Shown here one piece after another: positions 13,001 to 27,400 of a DNA stretch of 64,000 bases. This stretch comes from Progne subis subis. Its lineage: Eukaryota > Chordata > Aves > Passeriformes > Hirundinidae. The stretch covers positions 14,672,707-14,736,706 of the forward strand of contig JAKJHU010000005.1 in NCBI GenBank assembly GCA_022316685.1, read 5' to 3'. The notes beneath the pieces are model-generated. The model made no database searches, was not told the origin of the DNA, and saw nothing but the letters and a program-made list of their open reading frames with translations. Each line of letters opens with the position of its first letter. Within the stretch, counting starts at the first letter, position 1. Made by a program: the position numbers and the translations under genes.

Positions 13001-14189
13001 GATGTAGAGGTGATTAGTTTTCCATAATTTGAAGATCCAATGGTCCAAGTTAGCCCTTCTGAAAAAGACAGCAATTAATTCAGTACAGGTTATGACATTA
13101 CCCTGTCAGTGCTTTAAGATTAAATTCAGTAGCTAAAATAGTAAAAATGTATAAAAGGCCAGCAGCTGGTTTCTTGCCCCCAGGATCAAGATTTCTGGGT
13201 ATAAACATCAGGAAAATAAGAATATACCCTGATATCTCTCTCATCAATCAGCATTTCTTAGAGATGATATAGGAAAAAAATACCTAGCTCCAGATAAGAG
13301 TAAGATAAGATCTGAGATGTGGGGCCGTATGAAATCAGCAAGAAGATTTCTTTAGGGTAGCTGCCTTCAGAGACTTGGGTACAATTTTGATTGGAGGGAT
13401 AAAGAAAGAAGAGGACAAATAAAATGAACTATCCATAAATTGTTTTTAAATGTATTTTTTAATATATCAGGTTTTTAAAATAATAGGGAATTACAAACCT
13501 TTCTTCTTTAGATATCACAGACAATATTTGAACATGTTTACCTGGAAAGTCACCTACTCTGCATATTTTTCGTTCAGAAAAAAGATTAAATTATAGTTGA
13601 CCTGTATACATTTTCCTGCTTTTCTGAATGTGATATGGTGTGCCAGATGATTTTTTGACTGAGCAGTGTGAGCAGATGAAGGGCATCCACAGGGATAATC
13701 TGACTAGGTTGCTCAATCCATCTGGATCACATCAACTTTTTTCCCTTAGCATAAGGACATAGAAAAGAGGCAAAGGAAAAACCTGATAAATTGCTCCCTC
13801 AGATTAGTTGGCCACTTACATAAACTTCAGGCTCATTTCATAAAATATGGCCCCATGTCTCTTCTAACCTCACCATACTTCATGACTTTCAACTGAACCC
13901 ACTCAAAAGCCTATTTAGAATCTATGATGCTTAATCAAGCATGTGAGCTAAATTTCCCTAAGGACCCCATCACACAGAATGAATTCTAGCAACTTTTAAA
14001 GAATAGTTATTGACTTAGCTCAGCTACTTTAAAGTTATGTTTTATACTCATTAAAATAATCCTCTTGCTTATTCAGGACCTTTTTAGCAATGAGATCATT
14101 GATGAGAACAACACATGAAACCTCTGTCCTATTTGTTCCTGGACGAACATGTGTTGCCCTTATAGAAGGAGAGCAGAATGACTGTCCAC
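10059..14189. other. Unannotated unique DNA
   Basis: AT-rich sequence. The longest open frame is 189 codons on the plus strand (12343-12912), with no recognised domain and a composition like its surroundings. A 64-kb window is expected to hold about one frame of that length by chance. AT-rich low-complexity patches occur near 12.91-12.95 kb and 13.44-13.49 kb. Confidence 0.5.
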
Positions 14190-14375
14190 TCCATTCTCAT
14201 ACCCTTGGGTAGGGAGAGCTAAGTAATGTCTGACTGGCACTTGTCCAATCCCTTCCTACAGACCTGAAGTGATGGAAACTCTATGGGCTCCATGGGAAAT
14301 ATGTTTCAAAGCTTCACTGTCCATTATGGACCGAAGTTATTCCTAATATCTTTTCCCAGTTAAGTACTGAACATC
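14190..14375 (-). mobile_element. Ancient CR1 LINE fragment
   Basis: The plus strand reads as a diverged antisense copy of the 3' region of an old amniote CR1. The matching phrase order is: 'CTTGTCCAATCCCTTCCT', the pair 'GTGATGGAAACTC' and 'TTTCAAAGCTTCACTGTCC', and 'TTATTCCTAATATC'. In CR1 elements this order encodes the C-terminal end of ORF2 on the opposite strand. The frame is destroyed and the edges are approximate. Identification is from memory of the family. Confidence 0.6.
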
Positions 14376-17300
14376 TTGGTCAAGAAATAGACTCAATTTG
14401 TTCTAAATCACTTGAAGAATACCCGAAATAAACTTTCTGGGATAGATTAAGTAAATTTTTTTCTAACAGTGAGGAATGTATTGCTACATTTTTACGGTTA
14501 TTCAAAAGAGCAAGTAGATACATGATTAAAGAGATGAAAGTTCAGAACTTCTAAACTGTATTCCATGCACAAGCTCTAAGGATTTCAGCAGCTTTGTCTG
14601 CAGTTAATATAGTGCCACACTGCCTATTTGACCTTTTCTGATTAAATGTCATATATGTCATACAGTAATGGGTAATGTTTTCTTGATGAACTATAGCAAT
14701 GAAAACTCTTCATTCACCAGAAACCCCATTTATTCAGTAACAGCTGTACCTGTCCTCCTTTGTTTCATTGGGCTTCCTTGTTTCAGAGGACTCCTACGAC
14801 ACAAGATCAGTTTTCTCAAGTGCTCTTGAGTTTCCCAAAATGTTCTTCCCTTTAGCACACTGGTAGAACTAATTTCTGCTCTTCTTAAATGTTGCCTTAC
14901 TGTGGGAGCCTGCCATATGGCCCAGGTCAGGACATTTAAATATATCTTCCCCTGTGAAGACAATACTGCAATATCCAGCACGCAACCCGAGGGTTGAGTG
15001 CAGTCATCCAGTCTTTATAGCTGTTGCATTAGTCGTGTGTTTTGTCCTATCAACAGGGTTGTACATGTGGGAAATACTGTGAGGGTCACAATGTAACCCT
15101 CAGCTTTGGGATACGTGACAAAATACGTTCTTCACTCTCCTTCCCACTTTTGCACAAGAAAGAAAAACACTCAGTTTTCTCATTGTAGTAGACAAAACTA
15201 CAATTGCCAGTGCTCTAGAAGCAGGATTTTCTTATGAAGAAACTCCTTGCTGGCAGAATGATAGCTGGTCCCTTCCTTTTCCTGCCTGTCATGCACAACA
15301 GCTGGGACTGATATGTCAGGATCCATCTGTATCTACGCTTTGTGTACAGAGCTGAAGGGAAAAAGCAAGCTATAAGCTATAGGACTTGGCTGTCTTTAAG
15401 CAGCAAAACGCAGCTAACCCCTGGTCCCACGAGACCAAGAGAACTGATACTCCCCATCACAGGATGCCTCAGGAATGAAGATTCTGTCTAAATTGAAGAG
15501 GTCTGGTCCAACACGTTTCCAAGAAGGAAGAATGAAAACTGGTCTGCGTAAATGTTTTCACAAGAGTCAATAAAGCTGTACATTTCTGGCCTGTTTTTGA
15601 CTTGCTGACCAATACTAAGTCTTCAACAGCATGGGATCAAAGATCACCCTTAGGGAGATGGAGTTCTAATAAACCTGCTGACCTGCCAGCCCCGCCCTTT
15701 TGAGGATGACAGCTGCCTCCACAAGCCACTTGCCCCTCTCCTGCTTCCTCCACTTTTTTACCCTCCATCCCCATGCTCTGGGTGTAACATGGGGAGTTCT
15801 GCTCCCCAAATTACTGAAAACACTGTCTTTATATGGTCACCTCTCCCCTAAATCTTCTCCTTGCAGAGGTGACATAGGAAGGTCCATTTTTTGTACCTTT
15901 CCCCTGCCTGTGTCTCCTCAGGACCTTGAGACCCGGCGTGCCACTTCCTGCTTACTGACTGGTTCATACCTCCTAAACTACAGTGCCCAAGAGCGCTTGC
16001 TTGTGCCTCTCCTTTCTCTTTCATGTAACTCCGCAAGATAAACTTGCTAGTACACCTCAGGAGTGAGGAATGGTGGACCAAAACTGACTGAAATCTGTGG
16101 CTTTGTGAAAAACAAATATTGGCCAGCATGTGTTCGCACATCGTGCCCTAAATTTTAATTTTCTGAGTCAACAGAAAGAAACATACAAGAAGACAGATAT
16201 CCCACAGCACTTTTTCCCAGAGCCCTAGATTGTCTGGACATAAATTGCCATGCAAATTATTTCTTTCTTGCTTGCCCATATAAGTGCTTATACAGGACTT
16301 TGAAATTCAGCGAAGCAATGGTGACTTGCATGTGACACGTTCTGCCCACAGAAAGCAATTATTGATTTAAGGCAGTGTGTGAATGAGTCAGGACTCTGAC
16401 ACCTGTTAGTGAAACACCTTAAGGTTTTGAGATTTAGTCCTTTCTAATTTTACTCCCACCTCTAATATGGTGTGCCAGTTCCCATTGGCATTTTCTAACT
16501 GGTCTGGTGACTTTCTCCAGCAATCAGATTGCCCTCTTGTACAAGGGAGGCAGGACAGCTAAAATCTTCATGAGACCCTGGTACAGAAGAAGACTGAGGT
16601 CTCTATCCTGGATTGAAACCACGAAACCTGTGCTAAGGGATGGCTGCAGGTCGCTGATGAGTGGCAAATGATGACAGCTGGCAGAACCAGGTGTGCTTCA
16701 GCAGCTGCAATTCCAAGCAGGCCCACAGAGAGGGGGGAGATGGCAGATGTGTGAGCAGAGGTTTGCCAGCCCCCTGATTAGTGTTGGAAGCCTCTTTAGT
16801 CCCTGACTGGCTCCGTGCACAGAGAAAAAGATGTCACAGCACTGTTTCTCATCACCTACAAATAACTCTGCCCTTTGCTTCACTCATCTTAAGCCTAGTT
16901 TGATAAGGGCTGAGCCCTAAGCATTTCTCACAAGGAAAGCTGGTTTGTTGTAGTTTGTGTTTTGAACAGCAGCTCTTGATGTGCCGAAGGCTGCTTGTAG
17001 TGGTTGATTATTTCCACATGGTTATCAATGAGCCTGAGCAGTCTGTGATGCAGCTAACTTCATACCAGGAAGATAAGGCACTGGAGGGCCCCATCGGGGC
17101 CAGGCTGGGCTGCACAGGGAAGGTGACCGGGTCCAGAAGACAACATACAGGGTCAGAGAGCACAAACAAATCAGGGAGTCCACAAGGCTACTCATGTCAA
17201 ATCACTATCTGCTGAGGCCGAGCACTTTCTTACAGGCAAGACCAGCACATCACATTGCAGATGCTCTCTCTCTTTTGTTTTACCGATGTCATCTAGTTCT

Positions 17301-19274
17301 GAACCTACAGAAGATGTCCTAAGTCTGTCTTAGGCAAGTTGCCTAACCTCTCTGTTTTTTCTCCCTAAGGCTCCCATCAGGGAGAACTTTTCTTTAAGCT
17401 ACACAGCCAGTGTAGCCATGTACAGCCAGTGGTCCAGCTACAGACAACTTTTTGTGGGATCCCTGATCCCACATCACATCCCAGCACAAAAAGGCAGGAC
17501 TAGTCAAGTCCCAAAGCTCTGCCTGAAGTTATTAATTTGTGAGGAGATACTCTAGCCCATTTTCCCTTCTATCTTCCCCTTGCCAGTAACGGTGTGGAAA
17601 CTTTTCTGCTTCTCTCCTCTCCATTAACATGTTATAGTGCCAAAACCCAAGTTAAGAACATGCCTCTGTCAATGTACTCTGTAAATATATCTCAAAATAG
17701 TCACGTTGGTCAAAACATATTTCAGTACTTTGATCCAAATGCAGATGATCTCATAAGGGGAATTGCAGTGAAATGAAGCCATTTATTAAAGACAGAAGAC
17801 CTGGCAATCAGTTAAACCATAAAACTAAGGAAACCATTCTTACGTACATCCATTCAATACATACTTTCTTTTGATTTTTCCAGAATCCCTGGTCTCTTGC
17901 TGAGACATCACTCAAAACACTGATGATGTTTTCCCACCTCCATTCAACATAACAGAGGTGAAATACTGGAAAGAAGTATTTTTCCAGATTCTATGTGGAA
18001 ACTCAAATGGAGAAGCAAAAGATTGCCATATATATAGCCTAACTTCTGATGTTTCATATTCATCTTGACAAGTGCTAAAAGAGGCACATTGCTGTCAATA
18101 ATAATAATAGATTTATAACTGGGACTTAGCTGCACTGGCGCTGCTTGGAACGCAGCTTGGTATTCACTTGAAAGGATGACTAAAACTAGTAATGTAGAAA
18201 ACTACAGTGTTAAAACAGGGAGTTACCCTACTTCTGTAAAAGAATTATAAAATTTACCAGAGCAAAATCAAAGCAATTCAGTCACTTTTAAAGCCTCAGG
18301 AATCATTTTTCAATTCCCACCCTCATGAATGGGCAAAAATAGGAGGTTAGAATTCAAGTAGCCTAAACACTGTGTAGTCAAATGCAGATGCAATATTTGG
18401 TCTCAGGCATAAAAATTTATTCTTTATCACCTCACATTCAGTCTACAGAAAGGACTGAACAATGTCCCTCCCACTTAATGTGGAGTCATCAGGAAGTAGA
18501 TACTCATGTCATACTTCTACACATAAGGAGAAATCTTGTCAGGACTGTCACTTTGTGCATCATGCCCCCAGAACTCAGATATATGCCCAGCTGCATAAAT
18601 GTGAAAGACCACAGTTCAGAACTGAGGAAAGCTAGAAAACCTAATCACAGGCAGAGGAAATTAATTCCTGGGAATCACTTTGAAGAGAATAGTCTCTCCC
18701 TGAGGGCCAGGGAGTGCTGCCTGCTGAGGAGGAAGGGTTTCTATCCCAGAACACCTGGGTTCCACTTAAATGATCTCAGTAATAAATATCATGAAAAACC
18801 ATAAATTATACCTACTTGAGCTGTGTGCCTTAAGCAATTGACATTTGCAAAGCACAATGAAATCCTCGAAATGAAAGAGAGCACATGTGGTGCATAAAAT
18901 GAATAATGCCATTGCCTAATTTCATTCCAGAAGAAAGCTCTGGTTATCTGGAATTACAGTGTGTGTTCTGCAAAGCACAGATAACATGTGGGACATTTTC
19001 TTTCATGATGAACATATTTTTACCATAATAAAATTCACAAAAAGAGTGGTTTTCTCTGTATCTTTGAAGGAAGACTTAGTAGACATCTTCCTCTACAACA
19101 GGGAAATAATGAATCCTAAACTCCATATCTGTCTACAGATCAGATGTTGGTTAATGCAAGGTAGCTACTGTGATTTTACTGAAATTCACCAGTCCTAAAA
19201 CTGACAAAAAAAATCTCATGAACAGTCAAATACAGCCAAGAAAGGTTATTGTTTGTTTCTATGATAGAAGTGTC
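14376..19274. other. Unannotated unique DNA
   Basis: No recognisable gene, RNA or element. Open frames reach 140 codons (18382-18804, plus strand) without a known domain or convincing splice sites. Parts of this AT-rich stretch could hold conserved noncoding sequence, which a single sequence cannot show. Confidence 0.5.
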
Positions 19275-20175
19275 ATACAATCATAGAATATTCTGAGTTA
19301 GAAGAGACCCAGAAGAATCATCAAAGTCCAACTCCTGGGTCTCCTCAGGACACCCCAAGAGTAACATCATGTGCCTGAGAGCATTGTCCAAATGCTGCTT
19401 GAACTTTGTCAAGCTTGATGCTGTGACCACTTCCCTGAGGAGCCTATTCAAGTGCCCAACCACCCTTTAGGTGAAGAACTTTCTGCGAATATCTAAACTA
19501 AACCTCCCTGGACACAGCTTCAGGCCCTTCTTTAGGTCACTATCGAGAAGAAATCATTGTCTGCCCCTTCTCTTCCCCTCCCGAGGAAGTTTTAACTGCA
19601 GTGAGGTCTCCTCTCAGTCTCCTCTTCTCCAGGGTGAACAGAACAAGTGACCTCAGCCACCCCTCATACAACTTCCCCTCAAGGCCCTTCACCATCCTCA
19701 CGGCCCTCCTTTGGACACTCTCTAAGAGCTCAATGTCTTTCTGACATCGTGTTTCCCAGAACTGCCCCCAGCACTGGCGCTGAGGCCGCCCCAGCTCAGA
19801 GCAGAGCAGGACAATCCCCTCCCTTGCCCCGCTGGCCATGCTGTGCCCGAGGCACCCCAGGACAGGGTTGGCCCCCCTGGGCAAAATGACTCGTGTTCAA
19901 CTGGCCACAGACCAAGACCTCCAGATCTCTTTCCATGGCACTGCTCTCCAGCACCTCATTCCCCAATCTGTACGTACTTCCAGGGTTGTCCAACCACCAG
20001 TGCAGAATCTGACACTTGTGTGATGATTGCCCAGACCTCTTACTTGTCAAGGTCTCTCTGCAGCGCCTCTCTGCCTTGGAGGGAATCAACAGCTTCTCCC
20101 AGTTTAGTGTTATTGACAAGGTTTTAGTATCCCTTCTAGTCCTGCATCCAAGTTAGTTATGAAGATGTTGAAGAT
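19275..20175 (-). mobile_element. CR1 LINE, 5'-truncated 3' part of ORF2
   Basis: The plus strand begins with the reverse of an avian CR1 3' end (ATCATAGAATATTCTGAGTT) and runs about 900 bp upstream into ORF2. Minus-strand frames at 19796-20119 and 19540-19884 keep typical C-terminal CR1 ORF2 peptide signatures: a 'KCQILHWW...YRLGNEVLESS..ERDLEVLV' region, then 'DIELLESVQRRAVRMVKGLE' and 'LFTLEKRRLRGDL'. They are broken by frameshifts and stops, so the copy is dead. 5' truncation is normal for CR1, which does not make target-site duplications. It is better preserved than the other CR1 pieces here, so it is probably a younger, bird-specific subfamily. Confidence 0.92.
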
Positions 20176-23100
20176 TCACCAGTCTTTGAGATACTTGAGA
20201 CTTTCCACACTGCAAGAAGTTCTGGAGGGTACAGCAGGTCTCCAGATGAATGTACACACCTTGGTGAGATGTGGGTCTTCCCATTGCCCATGACCTCAGG
20301 GAAGGGAGCAGATTTCTCATTGATGAAGTCCATCTCCTGCCCTGCATGTGAGAACTCTACATCCTGTGGTCAAGCTACTTCAACATTAAGAATGGTAACC
20401 TGAAAACACCATCCAAATCGCTTTTTCTTTTTCAATAGATGCCTCTAATCTTGCATATCCAGAATGAAAAGTTCTGACTCTCACTTGAAGGTAGCTGATG
20501 CTGTCCTGAGTCTGAATACATCTTTCAACACTTGCCTGGGGGAATTGAAAGGCCCTTGTTCAAGCCCACAAGAAGTCCTTCCAATAGCTACACGAGGCCC
20601 TGAAAAAATGTTGCAGACATACTGTGATTCCCTACTTATATTCCCACATAATCTTTTCCAGGAAGACGATGTGTTCTTTTGTCTGTGTGTGCTTGAGGGA
20701 GCTGAAAGCAGGAAAACTCTGGGGCATTTGTATATAATCAATTAAAATGCCTGTGGCGGGCTGGAAACAGAAGCATCACAGCCAGGGTGAGATGAATTGA
20801 ATATAACATGAAAGATGAGGCATGTGGGGGATTTGCATGGGCTGTGCTATTCCTGTTCACAGTTCTTTCCACAGTTTCTCAAGGATCCACTGAAGTGCTA
20901 AAAAAAAAGCAGCCACCTGGTTGACACTGCTATCTGACTAGGCAGGAAGTGACACTGCTATGGGACAGACTTATGAAGGAGCCTAAAGCTGGTATTGTTC
21001 CAGACTGGGAAAAAGCCAGAATGCTTTTACAAAATAGAATGAAGTCACATCTCCTGTCTCCATATTATTTGCCTTTATCTCTGTGCCTTAGGAGCTATTC
21101 TGTCAAAAATACATTTGCAAAACATTTTCACCCTCAAACCGGTATCTGGGCATGAAATAAAAACTCTCCTTTAAATGTTCAAAGCAGCTCTTCAGTGTAA
21201 GTTTATTTGACTGCAAAAGCAGGTTCTCCTTTATAGTTTGCAAGTTTTAAAGATTTTTTTCCCAGATATTTGACTGAAAAGTGCAGAATACTGTATTGCT
21301 GGAAAAGCGCTTACTACTGTCCACATTTGGACACACTGCAAAAGCACCTGACCTAAGGAAATGCTTTTCAGAACATTTTTGTTCAAAAATTCTCTTTTAT
21401 TGAAAACCAAACAGCTTTGCAAAGCATGTCAGCATTGACTAACATTGTCTTGAGTCCATGATGGAATTTTTGCTGGAGAAAAGCTGTAATGCCAGAATGG
21501 CCTGATAATTATCTCATACTCTCCTGCTTCAGCCGGAGCAGTTAGAACTGACAGGACCCTATTTCTTGAGGTCCTGCTAAGGATGTCTATTACTTGAGAA
21601 AACATCCCTGGCTCACTTGAGGTTTTAATTAAAGGTTTCAAACAGACTGTTGTTTTCAGCCTTATTACTACAAAGAGTAATTTAAAACCTGAAACAGAGT
21701 TATTTTCCCTGAAGAGCATGAGCTGCTGTCTCTAGAGAAGGTCCTGGTTTCCCACCAGAATCAATGGCAGGGACAGCAAAGACCCAGCATGTTCACACTT
21801 GCTCACAAAAGCCTTTTGAGGCGGAGAGCTGCAGCCTGAGACAGGAAGACCCTTGTCCTTTCTTTAGCAAACATACTCACACACTCCATTGCTGCTGCTG
21901 GAGGCGTGTTTCCTGTCCCAGCATGACCGTGTCATCTCCATTTATCTCATATGACTTAAGTTAGTCTCTGATAGCTTGTAGGGAAAATGCGGCCTCATTC
22001 TCTGTCAGGCTGTTGACAGCAAAACAAGATCTGTTTCCTTTGGGCTTGTGGTATTTTGGTTGGGTTCTTCTTAACTTTGACATATCAGTCAAAGAAGCAG
22101 TCTCAAACATGATGCTCCAGCAGCTCAGAGCAATAAATTAAACATCTGCTAGTAGAGATGGCCTCATGCTGAGGTTAAAATTGGCCCTATGGGTCTGGGA
22201 AAGATCCTCTAGCTTGTTTTCCTCCCATCAAAACAATAAAAAGAAATTTTGGGGGGTATTTATGGTCAAACTTATGAGTTTTGCAAGGATTTTTAAAAAT
22301 GTTTTTGAAAGCCTATCTACCATTTGGTTTTAGATCAGCAAAATTGTTTGGAAAACACGCGCTCTCACCTGTCAGTTAAATCCTACTAAAATGCTACACC
22401 CTGGACTTCTGAGGGAGTTCTGACTTCTCGGTGCACAAAGGTGTCTTGAGTTATTCATGACACCTCATCCAGGCCTGGGTCTGTGACCAGCTGTCAGAGC
22501 AAGATAAGGTTATAGCAGATCAAGAGGCCTCTATGCACAGGCTGAGCAGTGGTACTTACCCTGTGCATACCAGCAGGAATTGCAAGGTGATGACATTCAT
22601 CCTAAATATTTTTCTCCTGGAACCATATAAAGATAGTTCACCCTGTCTGCTGTGCTCCAAGAGCACCTGCGGGACGGTGACCACAGGCAAGTACCTTAGT
22701 CCCATGCATATAATTTTTTAATGGAATGGCTGTTCATAAGGGACTCATCTGATTTAATTTTCCAAGCAACTGTATTCACTAAAGAGTGAAATTGATAACC
22801 TGCTTATTCTGTTTCTGCTGCCATAGATACTAGCACTGGTTTTATTACTATTATTGCAATTATTTTTTATTTATCAAAGTACTGCCAAGGAAAAAAGCTG
22901 CCTTGTTCCAATCATTAATCCCAGAGAGGATACTGTCCAAGTAGATAATGCAGAAGAGAAGAGCTGAGTTAAATGCACAGGCAAATTCAATGGTGTGGTG
23001 GCAGTCAGTAACACATGAAGTGTATCCTGTGATGACTGTCAGGTGTCAGGAGGGAAGGCAGCGAGTTACCTGCAAGGGGTTGAGCTGAAAGGGAGAGGTG

Positions 23101-23749
23101 GTGGGAGACGGAGGTTTGCACTGGTAGGCTTTTATTCATACAGTCTCTCTTTCCAAGGTGATGAAAGCCAATTTTGATGGGAGAAAATGTAGAAGTTTCT
23201 CTTCCAATTCAAACAAAACTCATTGAACTGAAATTTGTCCAATGATGGTGTCAGAGCAGATAAACATAAACTCCTTGTATGAAGAAAGATCATAACTAAA
23301 AATAAAACCAGATCATTTCTTATTGTTGTATGACACCAATTCCTCAGCAGTCAGGCACTGCTGAAGCACCGTGTTCGAGAAATTACTGAAAGTATGGGGA
23401 AAACCATCTGCCTGAATTACTTGTTGGTTCTTTAGTTCTGGCTCATTATCACTGATCCTTTATAAAGAAGTGGCATTCCAAAAACACATCTGTGTAGCAA
23501 ATCTCACCACTTCCTCATGGCTTGGCATCACAGCACTCAGCTCTGTACAGCCCCCCACCCCTCTGTGACACTGTTGGGACAAGCTCAGTGACAAATGGAG
23601 TTCTGGACCCTCAGTTAGCAAATTACTTTTTTCAGAGTGAGAGATGAATGTGATCTCGTGGGAGGGTTTCTTCAATACTAAAAGAGAGCAACCCTATCTT
23701 ATGTGTCAAGGTCCAAAGAATCAGATAAGGCCCTGTTCAAATACATGTC
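20176..23749. other. Unannotated unique DNA
   Basis: AT-rich single-copy-looking sequence. Open frames reach about 96 codons. No gene or element was recognised. Confidence 0.5.
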
Positions 23750-24484
23750 TGTCTTGGTTTGGAAAGACAGCTGACTGCCAGGGAAAGATGGAACTTCCCT
23801 TGGAATGAAAAACGTAAACCCAAACCCCCTCCCTCCAAATTATTATAATTTTGCAATTAGGGGCCTTCAGGAAAAGATATGGGAACAAGAATAACAGTTC
23901 TTTACCAGGAATATTAAAAATACAAATGTAGTAGTACAAAAACACCAAGCAAGCAAACAAATCCTAGAAACCCTGACAGAGTCAGAATACGACCGGACAA
24001 CTTGTTGGTCAGGGTGTTGGGAGCAGTCCAAATAAGTCCTCATGGAGTAACAGATGTGGAGCAGAGACAATCCTGTAGAAGGATCCAGTGGTGGCAAGAT
24101 GTGTCTGGTCTTTCTCTGGGAAATCCAGCAGAAATCCTGGTGTTTCTGACTCCCAGCTTTTATCCGGGTAGGAACGGTTGGCTCCTCCCACTGGATGGAA
24201 TATCTCACAATGCAGGTGATGTAATTGTATCAGTCACGTGGTGAGCCTTAATGGCCCATTAACAGAAGATATTCCCTGGAGGGAAGATGAGTTGTGGAAG
24301 AGATAAAAGCACAGCCCACCTGGTTTTAACAGCTGGCCCATTAACAGAAGGCAACCCGCCCCCTCCCCCCTGAGTTATGAGGAATGGGTTATACAAGAGA
24401 TGAAGAAAAAAACACCTCCCCAGCTGGTTTCAACAGATGGAAAATAGAATACATATCTTTGGTTACATATTGCAACCCAAGACA
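23750..24484 (-). mobile_element. Solo LTR of an ERVL-like endogenous retrovirus
   Basis: A 735-bp element with complementary ends, TGTCTTGG at 23750-23757 and CCAAGACA at 24477-24484. It is flanked by a perfect 5-bp target-site duplication, ATGTC at 23745-23749 and 24485-24489. A 5-bp duplication is typical of ERVL-class integration and differs from the 6 bp of the other LTR family here. The minus strand is the likely sense strand, because it carries a TATA-like ATAAAAGC (24156-24163) preceded by GGAGGAGCCAACC-type promoter sequence. No internal region is present. The sequence resembles an LTR that I recall as very common in songbird genomes. Orientation is less certain than the boundaries. 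Confidence 0.85.
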
Positions 24485-24489
24485 ATGTC

Positions 24490-27400
24490 AGGACAAGCTC
24501 AAGATATTTTCACTGCCTTTGTACCACCTTTGTGCCACCTTGTGCAGTGGAGTATCCAACAGCAATCACAGCTTCATGGCAGGTCACAATGTTTTTGTGC
24601 TGTTATACTGCACAGTACCTAAAAATTAGCTTAGTTTTGTTATCAGAATACCTGTCTGCAAAACCCACCCATGAGAGGTGGAGAGCAGCCAGTCATGTCT
24701 CTGCCCTGCTCTGCCTTCCATGGCTCTGTGCTTGACTTCTGCAAACCCAAATATGAGCACAGGCTACCATTAGTTCAGAGGCTTGCCTAGTGACAGGCAG
24801 CACACCCACCCAGCATCAGCAGCAGAATGTGGGATGGATCCTACCACAGACATCAGGAGAAGACTGTCAAGAATTTCAGGTGGCCTGTTAGAAACTCCCC
24901 AGAAGTTCATGGGATTCTTTCTATAAAGTTGCTTGCTGCTTGATGGACCCCAAGCAGAGAGGGGATGATTGTATAGACAACTAACTTTTCCAGCACTTCA
25001 AGTGCCTAAAGCAGTGCCCAGAAACACAAAACTAAAAGACACGAGAGAGAAAAAGAAATGAACTTACATGTCTGTAACTCCCCTTGGGAAGAGCATTTAT
25101 TTATTTAGAAGAAGAGTTGCCTTTGCTTAGTTTCCCATATGACAATTCTCTGCTCTTATCTCAGAGTGACTCATAATGTGGGTCAAAAAGTGAAGAGAAA
25201 CTTTATGGTAAGTTCTTCATAACCTTCTTGTAAAGTCTGTTTTCTTTGGCTCTCCATTTCTATTGGTAATCAGTGGGCAATTTCCCCTCATCTCTGTTTT
25301 CCACCCTTTTTTTTTTTTTTAATTGAAAACTTGGTAAAGTTAAGGCTCCTTTTGTACCAAAAATGCCCTCTCTCCCTTCCTGCCTCATTTGTCATGTGCA
25401 TTCCTCCATTTCCCCTCAGGCCATATGCTCAGCTACTGAAGAATGGCAAAACTCCATTGCCTCCTAGGTAAGCCCATCAGTGCTCCAGGAGGGCTGCTAT
25501 CCTGCCCCAGGGAGGAGCAGTGCACTGACATTACAGGATGCAGTCCCTGGGGGTGCCTACCCTGTCTGGGTGCTTTCTAGGCTTCCTCCAAACACAAAAT
25601 CACTGCTGCTTGTAATATCGTGACAATGTGATAATGTGATAATGTATTCTGATACCCTGAAATATTTCTCAACCTGGCTTTGGTGCGGAGAGGTTTGCAC
25701 TAACAGCAGTGAACAGCAGTGAACAGCAGACCGTCTCAAGGAATGTTCTTGGGAAAGATGGCAAGAGCTTCCCAGCAATGCCTTTGTCTCCATTTTCCCT
25801 TTAAGCAAGAGTATGCTCTCCTCCCAGCCATTCAGCCACCAAATACAGGTCTCGGAAAGAAAGTGCTCATGCATTCCACTCTGAGCATCCATTTGCTAGA
25901 TGGAAATGACCACCAGTCCTCCTAAGTTAACAGTCATGACTCTGAATCACTGCTGCTGACAGAAGAGAAACTACCCAGCAAGTGTGACACCCCCAGCTCC
26001 CAGAGTCATGAGACTGTAGGCAAGCCAACACTCTTCTCAACATCCATCAGCGTGCATCTGATTCTCAATGTGTGGTTAAAGACCATTAAACCTAATGGAA
26101 CTGAGCATGTGGATATCATTAAACTTATCCCTCAGTGCTTCACTGACAAATTTAAGCAGGCATATAAATATTTTGTTGAACAGAGGCTTGTGAACACCAG
26201 CCTAGAAGGACATTTTTGTTTATTTTCAAGTACTGAGAGTTGTTCTTAGTCATGCAGAAGTACAGCAGTGTTTGCTGCAACGGCCACTTACCAAAGGGAG
26301 AGAGAGATGGATGGGCAGAGAAAGCTTCTTTCCTAGCTTTTCAGTGGCCAAGCATGTGCAGATGCTTCGGAGATGAGTCTGGAAAATGCAAGCAAAACAA
26401 ACGTGCAGAGGGAAATGGAAACAGTCCTTGCTTTTACAGTTACATAGAGCAGTACCACCTCAGTGGCAGCAGCAACAAACTTTTCCATTCCCCATCTGCT
26501 AGCATTCATTTTAGTTCCTGCTGTAGTATACTACGGAAAATACATGGTCAGGGAGTCCTTGGTTTTTTACTTAACTCATCTGTTTTTCTTTTCACCTTTA
26601 GAGGAAATTTTTCTGTTCCTACAGTACAGCCATTTTCAATGGCTTGGGATTTTATATCAACGAAGGAATTTTTAAAAATAGCAGGAGATTTTTTTGTACA
26701 ATCCTAATGTCTGAGTCATGGGCAGGAAGAGGGCAATGTACCTTGTTTCAAATAGTGTTGTGTCTTTCCAGACAGCTTTGGTTTGGTTTTTTTCTCACAG
26801 ACATATATATGAAAAGTAGGATGTCAGTTTAACTTCTAACAACCATGTAATCTCTTACAGAGGTCTGGTATCTGAGTGCCAAACTCTTTGCTGCTTCTTT
26901 GAAAGATGATCTGAACAAATAGCTAGAGAAGATTTGCAAAAGATTATGCAAAAAGATTCAAGCAGGTAAATTAGTGAAACCCTTGGCATGAACAAGTGGA
27001 ATTAACAATGGTGATGTATGGTCTAAAGTGGTTGGTTTAACTGTGAAGTGCCCTGCTAATAAAAGGCTAACAGAAAGGAAAAAAATAAAAAAATTAAAAA
27101 TAATAATAATTTTTTTTTAAAAAAAAAAATATATATATATATAATGAATCTCCCACAGGCCTCCTGGCTTTCTGTTAAGCAGCAGCTCCCACAGAAGTTA
27201 TTTTGTTTTTAAAATAAATAAATGGTTTTCTCCTGGATAATGACAGAGAGGCAGGTTAAAAACTAGGTAAGATAGATGTAAAGCTTGGTGCATTTTTCAG
27301 CCAAGTAGGATTCAGGAACTGTGTGTATTGTTAAAAACTAAAGAAAGCAGATTTGTTTTAAAAACAGCCAATGCCTCTGTTCTTAATGGCCTGGTTATTT

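Noticed and set aside
19540..20119. Minus-strand frames as host genes
   Set aside because: Their peptides are the C-terminal part of CR1 ORF2, broken by frameshifts, and belong to the CR1 element.
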